NCBI GenBank assembly: GCA_035999765.1
Contig: CP108521.1
Coordinates: forward strand, 11,036,001 to 11,100,000
Source of the DNA: Streptomyces sp. NBC_01231
Lineage (GTDB): Bacteria > Actinomycetota > Actinomycetes > Streptomycetales > Streptomycetaceae
Reading direction: 5' to 3'
DNA: 64,000 nucleotides
The notes under the pieces were generated by a model. That model did no database searches and was not told where the DNA came from. It was given only the letters and a program-made list of their open reading frames with translations. Below are positions 16,425 through 23,540 of the stretch, piece by piece (positions within the stretch are counted from its first letter, which is position 1; every line of letters begins with the position of its first letter). The position numbers and the translations under genes were made by a program.

Positions 16425-18460
16425 GCTGTCGTAAGGTCGGTCTCACTGCCCGAAGTAGAAGCAGAAGCAGCGGATGTCGGTACGGTGGTGGAGGCTACCT
16501 GCTCGCCGATCAGCTGGTCGAGTAGCCTCTTGCGTCGAGCCCGTCCCAGATCGGAGCTGCTGGGGGAGCCCACCAGCAGCTCGGCGGCTCCCGCCTGGCC
16601 GAGGTGCCCGCGAAGTACGGCGGCCGCGAGCGGCAGGACCTGTTCATTCGACAGCTTGGGGGAGTCCAGCCACGCGGCGAGTTGGGAATGGGCCGCCTCG
16701 GCCGTCGACGGTTCCCGCAAGGCTGCGCGCCAGCCGCGGACGAAGAGCTCGCCGGCCAGGGCGTCGGTGGCGTCAAAGGTGGGTTCCTGCACTGCGGGAA
16801 GCGGCAGGAGGGTGTCGCTGGTGATGTCCGTCAGCGCCAGGAACGTGCCGGCTCCGGCCCTGCGCGTCGTACTGTCTGCGGACTCGGCCCAGTGGACAAT
16901 CTCCGACAGCACGAGGATGCGCTGCTCGGGCGCGCTAGCCAAGGTCCGTACTGCATCGGCTACCGCCTCGTGGGCCAGGCCGTCACTCCGTGAGGCCAGC
17001 ACCCGCAGCCGGGTCAGAGCGACACGGGGATACTTCTGGCCCAGTCGCCCGGCGCAGATTTCAGCGACCGCCGAGGCCAGTTCCTTGCTGATGGTCTTCT
17101 GCTGGGCCCAGGCATACAGCAGCCTGCGCACACCGGCACCCGTGTCCGGGTGGAGCGCCATCGTCTCCAGGATGCCGATGGCCAGATCCCGGTGAGCCGT
17201 ACGGCCGGTTTCGATCCACGCGCTCGCCACGGACTGCACCACCGAGCCGCCGGGCAACAGGGACAGCTGCACCAGAGAGTCGGCGATGCGCCTCAGATGA
17301 CGCACGGCGATTCCGTTCGGGGCGCTGATCTGCGATGCCCACTCCAACAGACTGCGGCGCAGTTGGGGGCGCTGCTGCCACACGTACTTCAAGACCGCCT
17401 CGGGCAGCCCGTGCCGTTCGGCGTCCAGAGAGATATTCTCACGGCCCACCGTGGAGGCCTTGATCGCATCCAGGCGGCCCTGCAGGTCGCGGCCGGCCAG
17501 TGCGCCGCCGGGCGGCAGAACACCGCCGACTTCCCTGAAGAACCGGTCCGCTGCTTCCAGCACGACGTCGGCGGGAGTGTTCTCCAGCAAGGCAGCGGCT
17601 ACCAGCAGAGCCCGCTCGCGCAGATCCTCGGCCCCCGAGTGCTTCGTGAACCAATCCTTCAGATGCAGGCGCCAGTCGGTGAACTGCTGCTTGACCGCCT
17701 CCTTGTCGCCCTCCTCGGCGTGGGTTATGAGATCGGCCAGCCGGGCTGCGTCGGCTGCCTGAGAGGCTTCTGTGAGCAGCGTGTCTAGAGGCGGGCTCGT
17801 CAGCCAGTCCACCCGGTCGCCCGCACGGCGGGCCAGGTGCGCCGCGGCGATCCGCTGCGCCGAAGGACGAACCAGGGACACCACGGGCACCGTGGCCAGC
17901 GCCCCGGGGTTCCAACTGCCTGCGTCGGCCAGGATGATCAGGAAAGCCTCGGCAGCCTCTGCTTCCTTCTGGTAGTCGGCCAGCCCGGTGTAGAAGTCCT
18001 CGGCCAGCCCTCGGTGCCCCGTCAGGTCCAGAACGAATCCGTGCCCCTTCCTGTAAGGGATCTGCTCGGCGCGCGGCTGGTCCCAGTCCAGGACCAGCCA
18101 GAGGATCCGCTCCTTCGGCACCCCAGACCCGCGCAGCACATGCAGCGCGGTGGTACGTCGCCCCGTGCCCGCCTCACCGCAGAGCACCAGGATGTGGCTT
18201 CGCCCGTAGGGGCGGTTGAGTCGGCTGATGGCCTGCACTGCCTGCCCGGTCCCGTCGGGGCCCGCAGGGTCGACGAACGCGTGCTCCGCGAGGTCCAACT
18301 CGGCTGCGGCCAGGCCGACCCCGCGCAGGTACTCCCAGCCCCGCACGTAGCGGTGGTGGTGGTGTTCCTCGTAGTCCCCGCCGACCTGCGTCACCCGTGC
18401 CTGGTCGGATGCCTCGGCTGTCTGCACGGGCGCCGTCGCGCCATCCTCAACGGCGCTCAT
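16421..18460 (-). CDS. STAND-like NTPase with N-terminal QVGGDY signalling motif
   Basis: 679 aa; the ATG at 18460 overlaps the cyclase stop (ATGA). An unstructured N-terminus carries TQVGGDY at residues 24-30. This resembles RHIM-type amyloid motifs ((I/V)Q(V/I)G core), which in bacteria pair NLR-like proteins with their effectors. Walker A lies at 95-103 and reads GEAGTGRRT, with Arg in place of Lys. A hydrophobic strand (ILWLVLDWD) near 118 and a later FLIILADAGS strand could be Walker B and sensor elements. Residues about 270-640 are a helical repeat region typical of STAND C-termini. The likely role is to sense a trigger and recruit the cyclase through motif-motif assembly. The degenerate Walker A leaves ATP hydrolysis open. 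Confidence 0.78.
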   Translation of the reverse strand: MSAVEDGATAPVQTAEASDQARVTQVGGDYEEHHHHRYVRGWEYLRGVGLAAAELDLAEHAFVDPAGPDGTGQAVQAISRLNRPYGRSHILVLCGEAGTGRRTTALHVLRGSGVPKERILWLVLDWDQPRAEQIPYRKGHGFVLDLTGHRGLAEDFYTGLADYQKEAEAAEAFLIILADAGSWNPGALATVPVVSLVRPSAQRIAAAHLARRAGDRVDWLTSPPLDTLLTEASQAADAARLADLITHAEEGDKEAVKQQFTDWRLHLKDWFTKHSGAEDLRERALLVAAALLENTPADVVLEAADRFFREVGGVLPPGGALAGRDLQGRLDAIKASTVGRENISLDAERHGLPEAVLKYVWQQRPQLRRSLLEWASQISAPNGIAVRHLRRIADSLVQLSLLPGGSVVQSVASAWIETGRTAHRDLAIGILETMALHPDTGAGVRRLLYAWAQQKTISKELASAVAEICAGRLGQKYPRVALTRLRVLASRSDGLAHEAVADAVRTLASAPEQRILVLSEIVHWAESADSTTRRAGAGTFLALTDITSDTLLPLPAVQEPTFDATDALAGELFVRGWRAALREPSTAEAAHSQLAAWLDSPKLSNEQVLPLAAAVLRGHLGQAGAAELLVGSPSSSDLGRARRKRLLDQLIGEQVASTTVPTSAASASTSGSETDLTTA

Positions 18461-19284
18461 GACTGCTCCGCATCGGTGATGTAGTCGCGACCGACCTGCA
18501 CCAGCCGTGCTTTACCACTGGCCTTGCCCTTCTGGCGCACGGGGGCCGTGTCCTCGCCCTCGCCGGTCCGTTTGCCCTTCGCGTCACGCTGAGTACCTGG
18601 GCTGCGCGCACCGGAGTCCGCCTTATCGCTTTCGGCGGCGAGATAGGGGGTGATGACGGCCGGGACGAGTCCGGGAACGAAGAGCCAACAGGTCTCTTCG
18701 TAGCCGGGCTTGCCGTCGACGCGGGCCGTTGCCTGTTGGAAGTGCTGCGGATGGAGCGTCTTGGTGCGGCCTGCACGGACGGTGCGGCCAAAGACCGTAT
18801 CCGAGACTGCGGCGGCCAGAGGCAGCCCGTGGTCGACTGCCGCGGCCATGGCCCTGCGGGTCGCGTCGCTGTCGACGAGACGGCAGGCGTCGTTGGCAGC
18901 ATCACCGCGGTGCTTGGGCGGCTCAAGAGGGCCGACGTGGACGCTGGCGCGCAGCCGGATGGACGGTGCGCTTGCCAGCCGGGTCTGCTCGCGACGCTCC
19001 AGCGCCAGCTGGAGGTGACCGAGGAGAGGATCGACCAGCCTGGCCGCGTGCCGGGCGGGAAGCACGAAGATGGCTCCGTCGCCGCGGTCCTTGACCGCGC
19101 TGTCGAGCGTGGCGACATCACCGATCCCGCACTGTGCGAAGACAGTGGCCAGGATGTCGTCCAGGTCGGCCCGGGTGGGCGCCATCTTGGCCTCGGGGAT
19201 CTGGCTGTAGCCCTTCATATCCACGACGAGCAGGGCATGTTCCGGCGGAACGTCCTCAGCATCGGGCGCAACAGCAGAGTTCAT
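18457..19284 (-). CDS. Class III nucleotide cyclase (Pycsar-type) with C-terminal QVGRDY motif
   Basis: 275 aa from the ATG at 19284 (AAAGG about 10 nt upstream). A class III cyclase catalytic domain fills residues 15-200. Metal Asp22 lies in LVVDMKGYS and Asp69 in DRGDGAIFVLP. RASVHVGPL is the central strand, and N131 and R135 in NDACRL are the transition-state pair. All core residues are present, so it should be active. Pycsar defence uses this fold to make cCMP or cUMP; base choice cannot be read here. A Lys/Gly/Glu-rich linker leads to the C-terminal motif VQVGRDY (262-268), matching TQVGGDY in the STAND protein encoded next. The gene lies between a Crp-family gene and the STAND gene and overlaps the latter by 4 nt. 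Confidence 0.85.
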   Translation of the reverse strand: MNSAVAPDAEDVPPEHALLVVDMKGYSQIPEAKMAPTRADLDDILATVFAQCGIGDVATLDSAVKDRGDGAIFVLPARHAARLVDPLLGHLQLALERREQTRLASAPSIRLRASVHVGPLEPPKHRGDAANDACRLVDSDATRRAMAAAVDHGLPLAAAVSDTVFGRTVRAGRTKTLHPQHFQQATARVDGKPGYEETCWLFVPGLVPAVITPYLAAESDKADSGARSPGTQRDAKGKRTGEGEDTAPVRQKGKASGKARLVQVGRDYITDAEQS

Positions 19285-19342
19285 GGGACAACGGCCTTTC
19301 GTCGCGAGGAGATGGTGGTGCCCCATGCTGGCCGCGGCCGGG

Positions 19343-19376
19343 CCGACGTGGTGCCCAGCAGTGGGCACCACGTCGG
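19343..19376. promoter_or_regulatory. Perfect 14-bp hairpin/palindrome before the cyclase gene
   Basis: Arms CCGACGTGGTGCCC and its exact complement, separated by AGCAGT. It lies in the 101-nt gap between the Crp-family gene and the cyclase. It could be an attenuator in the shared transcript or, given the 6-bp spacer typical of Crp-type operators, a binding site for the Crp-family protein. No U-tract follows, which argues against a classical terminator. Confidence 0.6.
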
Positions 19377-19385
19377 TGTGGTCGG

Positions 19386-20045
19386 TCACCTCTGGGCGTA
19401 CGCGTGTGACTGGATGGATGCGATGTCGCGGACGACAAGCCCGCCAGCGGCCTCCGTGGCGAGCCATCCCCGATCGCGCCAGGGTTTGAGGGCAGCTCCC
19501 ACGGCATTGCGGGACGCGCCGATCATCTGCGACAGCTCTGCTTGCGTCAGACGCACGATGTACTCGGCCCCCGCGCCGGAAGCGGCCTGCAGCAGCCGGC
19601 CGAGCGCTGAGGCCAGGCGTACCGCCACCGGTGAGGTGGCCATCTCCAGGCGCACGGTTTCCGCTTCCCGCACGCGGGCAATGGCATGGCGCAGCAACGC
19701 CGCCAGCAGGTCGTACTTGTCCACGAATGCCAGGAAATCCGCAGCCGGGATGATGTGCACGAAGCACCTCTCCGCCGCGATGACCGACGCCGTGCGCGGC
19801 TGGGAGTCCAGCACAGCCAGCTCGCCCAGCAGCTCACCCGCTCCCCGCACCGCCAGCAGCGTCCGTTCGCCGTTCCCGCCAGTCAGAGTGACCAGTGTGG
19901 AACCCGACTCCATCAAGATCACATGCGTCCCGGGATCCCCCTGCCGTAACAGCACGCTGCGCGCAGGCCGCACTCTCCGCGGCGCGAGGTCCCGCAGTTG
20001 AGACCACAACTCCTCACCGAACACCGTGATATGCGGCTGATACAC
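19386..20045 (-). CDS. Crp/Fnr-family cyclic-nucleotide-binding transcriptional regulator
   Basis: 219 aa from GTG at 20045, preceded by a G-rich ribosome site. Residues 1-120 are a cNMP-binding beta-barrel; the phosphate cassette is GELLGELAVLDSQPRTAS, keeping the Glu and Arg that hold the cyclic nucleotide in Crp. A dimer helix (about 121-150) leads to a winged helix-turn-helix (LTQAELSQMIGASRNAVGAAL). It lies directly upstream of the cyclase gene and 37 bp downstream of the Pycsar effector remnant, so the three were probably one transcript. The likely job is to read the cyclase product and set expression of the operon. It could also respond to host cAMP. Confidence 0.88.
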   Translation of the reverse strand: MYQPHITVFGEELWSQLRDLAPRRVRPARSVLLRQGDPGTHVILMESGSTLVTLTGGNGERTLLAVRGAGELLGELAVLDSQPRTASVIAAERCFVHIIPAADFLAFVDKYDLLAALLRHAIARVREAETVRLEMATSPVAVRLASALGRLLQAASGAGAEYIVRLTQAELSQMIGASRNAVGAALKPWRDRGWLATEAAGGLVVRDIASIQSHAYAQR

Positions 20046-20082
20046 AGTCCCCCCAAGGTGTGCCCGTCCCGCCCGGATGATC

Positions 20083-20427
20083 TCAACTCGCTACGTAGGG
20101 GATCAACAACCCGATTCCGGCCATCGCAAGGGCAGCCACAACCAGATCCACTGCAGCACGGACCGCCCGGAACTTACGTCGCCCAAGAACAGCCAGCACC
20201 GCCAACCGCTCCTCCTCCAAATGCAGTTGGTCCTCGGCGCTCATCTCAGTGAGCGACGCAACGAGCGGCAGGATGTCCCCTCTCCGCCGCGCGCCAAGCA
20301 ACGCCCCAGGCGAGGCGGTCTGCGGAAGCACCGGGCGAAGAGCCCACAAAGCTGCGCCTACCGCTACCACCAACAACGTCGAAGCCGACAACAAGGCAGC
20401 GACCAGAGCCCACGGGGCTGCACTAAG
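20083..20427 (-). pseudogene. Pycsar-type membrane effector, C-terminal piece
   Basis: Carries the second membrane helix (WALVAALLSASTLLVVAVGAALWALRPVLP in two adjoining parts), a cytoplasmic stretch with LTEMSAEDQLHLEEERLAVLAVLGRRKFRAVRAA, and a last hydrophobic helix ending in IPYVAS. This matches the DUF5706-type Pycsar effector (PycTM) family. The 5' part lies at 22263-22438. Between them sits an insertion element flanked by CTAAG. Removing the element and one CTAAG copy joins the two pieces in frame to a 171-aa protein (516 nt including the stop). An ATG-initiated frame running in from the element may still give the C-terminal half, but without the first helix. Confidence 0.82.
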
Positions 20428-20437
20428 AAGTCCTAAC
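20423..20437. repeat. Left target duplication (CTAAG) and IRL of the IS5-family element
   Basis: CTAAG (20423-20427) followed by AAGTCCTAAC. The matching CTAAG lies at 22263-22267, so a 5-bp duplication is inferred; YTAR-like targets are usual in this family. Confidence 0.75.
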
Positions 20438-20555
20438 GAAATGCACGGTGTGGATCTGGCGCGCGGACTCGCACTCGATGTGCAACCAGTTGGTTGCGCA
20501 TCGAGTGGCGAGTGTGCAACCTTGAGGTGGCAGGCCCGGACGAGATGAGGTTGCA

Positions 20556-21014
20556 ATGATCCACGACACGATCGAACGCACCATCGCGATCAACGCCCCC
20601 GTGCAGCGGGTGTGGTCCGTGCTGACCGAACCCGCCTTCCTCGGTCGCTGGTTCGGCAACGGAGAGCCAGTCAAGATCGACCTGCGCCCCGGCGGTCTTC
20701 TCGTCTTCGACCACGGTGTCCATGGCGTTATTCCCGCCCGTATCGAGACCGTCGAGCCGCCGCGGCTCTTCTCCTGGCGGTGGTCTCAAGGTGCCGCTGG
20801 AGAAGAGCCGGAGGACACCAATGCCACCCTGGTCGAGTTCACGCTGACCGAAGACGACTCCACCGGAGGTACCCAACTCACCTTGATTGAGAGCGGATTC
20901 GCGCGGATCGGGCTGCCAACCGCCGAGGCTGCCGAACGTCACCGCGCCAACAGCCAGAACTGGCCCGGCAAGCTCGACCAACTGCGCGCGGTCTGCGAGC
21001 CGACCACGGCATGA
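20556..21014 (+). CDS. SRPBCC (AHSA1-like) domain protein
   Basis: 152 aa. The N-terminus ERTIAINAPVQRVWSVLTEP and the following LGRWFG are the standard opening of AHSA1/SRPBCC proteins. Later strands include RIETVEPPRLFSWRW, LVEFTLTED and LTLIESGF, then a helix with GWxxxL-like NWPGKLDQL at the end. The fold binds small hydrophobic ligands or acts as a chaperone-like domain; the ligand is unknown. It is coupled by ATGA to an ArsR-family gene, a common actinobacterial pair. Both genes lie inside the insertion element, so they are likely passenger genes. Confidence 0.88.
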   Translation: MIHDTIERTIAINAPVQRVWSVLTEPAFLGRWFGNGEPVKIDLRPGGLLVFDHGVHGVIPARIETVEPPRLFSWRWSQGAAGEEPEDTNATLVEFTLTEDDSTGGTQLTLIESGFARIGLPTAEAAERHRANSQNWPGKLDQLRAVCEPTTA

Positions 21015-21355
21015 CCCGCGCCGCCGAGGACGATCAGGTCTCCGAGCATGTTCTGGTAGCCCTGGCTGACCCGATTCGTCGAGAAGTCCTCGCCATCCTT
21101 GCCCGCGAAGGCGGCGCCACATCGACATCCCTGGCAGCGAGCCTTCCCGTCACCCGCCAGGCGGTGGCCAAACACTTGGCCGTTCTGGACCGCGCTGGGC
21201 TTGTCCGCGCCCACCGGGCCGGCCGCGAGGTCCGCTACGAAGCTGACCTGCAACCGCTGAAGCAGACAACGCGGTGGATGGCCACCCTCGCCACCCAGTG
21301 GGAACACCGCCTCAACACCATCAAGGCCCTGGCGGAAGGCGCCGCTGGGCCCTGA
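21011..21355 (+). CDS. ArsR-family winged-helix transcriptional repressor
   Basis: 114 aa, overlapping the SRPBCC gene as ATGA. The ArsR core is plain: LADPIRREVLAILAREGG, then the recognition helix LPVTRQAVAKHLAVLDRAGLV and the wing HRAGREVRYEAD. No metal-binding cysteine motif (ELCVCDL type) is present, so it is not a classical metal sensor. It belongs to the ArsR group that pairs with SRPBCC proteins and probably represses its own operon. It ends 16 bp before the convergent transposase stop. Confidence 0.9.
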   Translation: MTRAAEDDQVSEHVLVALADPIRREVLAILAREGGATSTSLAASLPVTRQAVAKHLAVLDRAGLVRAHRAGREVRYEADLQPLKQTTRWMATLATQWEHRLNTIKALAEGAAGP

Positions 21356-21370
21356 ATCCCGCGTGCCACG

Positions 21371-22197
21371 TCACGAACCCGTCGCACGGCACAATCTCCT
21401 CCAGCAGATGAGCGCGCACCCGAGGGTGAGGAAGGCTTCGTGGATGTCGTCGCGTATCTCCCAGCGGATGCGTAACCGGCGGAACCAGTGCAGGAGTGCG
21501 AAGCTCTGTTCGACGACCCACCGGTGGGCGCCCAGTCCTGAGCCGTGTTCGGTGCCGCGGCGGGCGATGACCGGGGTGATCCCGACGGCCCGGACCTGCT
21601 TGCGGTACTTGTCGTGGTCGTAGCCGCGGTCGGCGTAGAGGCGGTCGGGGCGTCGGCGGGGTCGTCCGCGTCGGCCGCGTACTGGCGGAACGGCCTCGAT
21701 CAAGGGCATGAGCTGGGTGACGTCGTTGCGGTTGCCGCCGGTCAGGGAGGCGGCCAAGGGGATGCCGTGCGCTTCGGTGATCAGATGGTGCTTGGAGCCT
21801 GTTCGGGCACGGTCGACCGGGCTCGGTCCAGTTTTGGGCCGCCCTTCATGGCCCGCACATGAGAGCCGTCGATCACCGCCCGGGACCAGTCCAGAGCGCC
21901 GGCGGCGTGCAGCTCGGCCAGCAGCGATTCATGCAGACGCTGCCACACACCCGCGTCATTCCAGTCCCGCAGGCGCCGCCAGCAGGTCATGCCGGAGCCG
22001 AAGCCCAGTTCCTGGGGCAGGAACTCCCACGGAATGCCGGTGTACAGCACGAACAGGATCCCGCACAGGACCTTGCGGTCGTCCAGACGCCTGCGCCCCG
22101 GATGATCCGCGCGGCGGCGCACGACCGGCAACAACGGCTCGATCCGCGCCCACAACTCATCGGACACGATCCACGGCAGCTGCTCACCCCTCCTCAT
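21371..22197 (-). CDS. IS5-family (IS427 group) transposase, two frames joined by a -1 frameshift
   Basis: The first frame (22197 down to about 21781) carries the helical N-domain and the first catalytic Asp in AVIDGSHVRA. The second (to 21371) carries DRLYADRGYD with the second Asp and WVVEQSFALLHWFRRLR with the Glu. At about 21831-21837 the coding strand reads CCCAAAAC. A -1 slip there gives PKTGPSPVDRARTGSKHHL, the usual IS427 continuation, so this is probably programmed rather than decay. All three catalytic residues are present and the element looks active. Confidence 0.88.
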
Positions 22198-22252
22198 GTG
22201 AAGGCTAACGCGCCATCAAATGCCAACATTCCAAGGGGAGAAGCGGCATTCT

Positions 22253-22267
22253 GTTAGGAGTTCTAAG
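22253..22267. repeat. IRR and right target duplication of the IS5-family element
   Basis: GTTAGGAGTT (the complement of the inward AACTCCTAAC) followed by CTAAG. It pairs with the left end at 20423-20437. Confidence 0.75.
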
Positions 22268-22438
22268 GCCGGACAGCATCGCGACACCGGCTGTCAGGAG
22301 CCCTCCTGCGGCCCCACACAGCGCCGTGGCCTTGCTGTCCGCCCGCTGCAACTCAACAACCATGTCCGCGGCCAAGGCCCGCATCCGCTGCACCTCTTGC
22401 CGGTCCGCCCCCACTGCGCCACTGGTCGTGCTCTCCAT
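22263..22438 (-). pseudogene. Pycsar-type membrane effector, N-terminal piece
   Basis: Starts at ATG 22438 with a strong AAGGGGG ribosome site 7 nt upstream. It encodes a short variable head, then MRALAADMVVELQRADSKA, followed by the first membrane helix (LCGAAGGLLTAGVAMLSGL). The RADSKA turn before the helix is typical of DUF5706/PycTM effectors. The frame runs into the insertion element at 22263 and continues about 20 codons of unrelated sequence. The rest of the gene lies at 20083-20422. In Pycsar, the cyclic nucleotide triggers such membrane effectors to damage the membrane; this copy is presumed dead. Confidence 0.8.
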
Positions 22439-22672
22439 GAGCAACCCCCTTGCCCTGCAAACGAATCCGGCCGAAGTGCCGATGGTTTGACTGTGCTCTG
22501 CTCCTTCGTACGCTTGTGCACAACAAGAGGCACGGCACAGGAGTCGTCCGTCACGCAGGGGCGTGTCACATGGCAAGCGGCACCGCAGTCTTGGTCAAAG
22601 CGGATAGCCGTACGCAAGGACACTGAACCGCTCCGGGCCCGACGGAGGCTCGATTCACTGAGAGATCGAGTC

Positions 22673-22998
22673 ATGGAACGTCCGTCCCCTGCCCTGCTGA
22701 GCTTTGCGAGCGTGCGGTGCGCATGGTTGCGGAGATCCGCCCGAACTACCCGACAAACTGGGCCGCGATGAAGGCCGTCGTAGCGAAGCTGGGCATCGGC
22801 GCGGCCGAGACGGTCCGGACCTGGGTCCACAAGGCCGAGGTGGACGCCGGCCGGCGGCCGGCGTCCACCTCGGAAGAGGTCGCGGAGATCCAGCGGCTCA
22901 AGACCGAGAACGCGGAAATGCGGCGGGCGAACGAGATCCTCAAGGTGGCGTTGGCTTTCTTCGCGGCCGAGCTCGACCGGCCGTCGAAGCGCTCATAG
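22673..22998 (+). pseudogene. IS3-family orfA remnant
   Basis: From about the sixth codon the frame gives the usual orfA: ERAVRMVAEIRPNYPTNW, a helix-turn-helix (TVRTWVHKAEVDAG) and the leucine-zipper-like EEVAEIQRLKTENAEMRRAN. The start codon at 22673 is in another frame, and one missing base near 22690 separates MERPSP from the rest. The copy is therefore inactive unless a downstream start is used. Confidence 0.72.
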
Positions 22999-23540
22999 CG
23001 TTCATCGAAGCTCACCGTCAAGCTACTGCGCCGCCAAGAACCACACCCCCAGCGCCCGATCGGTACGCGACGGGGAGCTGAAAACGCAGATCAGCCGGGT
23101 CCACACGGACAACTACGGCGTCTACGGGGTTCGAAAAGCCTGGCGGCAGCTGCACCGCAAAGGCATACCAGTGGCTCGCTGCACCGTCGCCCGGCTGATG
23201 CGCGACCTGGGCAAGGAAGGCATACGATCCGGCAGGAAGATCCGCACCACTGTCCGCGATGGTGGGCATGAACGGGTGGATGACCTGCTCAACGCGGACT
23301 TCACCGCGTCCTGCCAGCGGTGGATCGCTGACTTCACCTATGTCGCCACCTGGTCGGGGATCGTCTACGTTGCGTTCCGTCGTGGACGTCCTCTCCCGGG
23401 CGATCGTCGGCTGGTCTGCCGCCACCAGTAAGCGGGCCAAGCTCGTCCTTGACGCCCTCGACATGGCCTTGTGGCTCGGGATCGCGCCGGAACTCCTGCT
23501 GGACCGGGGCTGGTTCATCCATTCGGACGAGGGCAGTCAG
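22995..23540 (+). pseudogene. IS3-family orfB remnant, 5' part
   Basis: Integrase-core sequence in several frames: SRVHTDNYGVYGVRKAWRQL, then VARCTVARLMRDLGKEGIR, then NADFTASCQRWIADFTYVAT with the first catalytic Asp. This is followed by a one-base frameshift near 23372 (VYVAF to VDVLSRAIVGW) and WFIHSDEGSQ. A short deletion near the start removes the usual serotype region. The 3' part continues after the IS30 insertion. Confidence 0.75.

Larger units (their letters stand above)
20428..22262 (-). mobile_element. IS5-family (IS427-like) insertion element with passenger genes
   Basis: 1835 bp. Terminal inverted repeats AAGTCCTAAC (left) and AACTCCTAAC (right, read inward); similarity continues for about 20 bp. 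It is flanked by the direct repeat CTAAG at 20423-20427 and 22263-22267. Inside are a two-frame DDE transposase and, on the other strand, an SRPBCC gene and an ArsR gene that are not needed for transposition. No second set of ends lies between the passenger genes and the transposase. Confidence 0.8.

Noticed and set aside
22612..22623. Target duplication for the IS3 remnant
   Set aside because: The bases flanking the two IS3 ends do not match, so no duplication is claimed.
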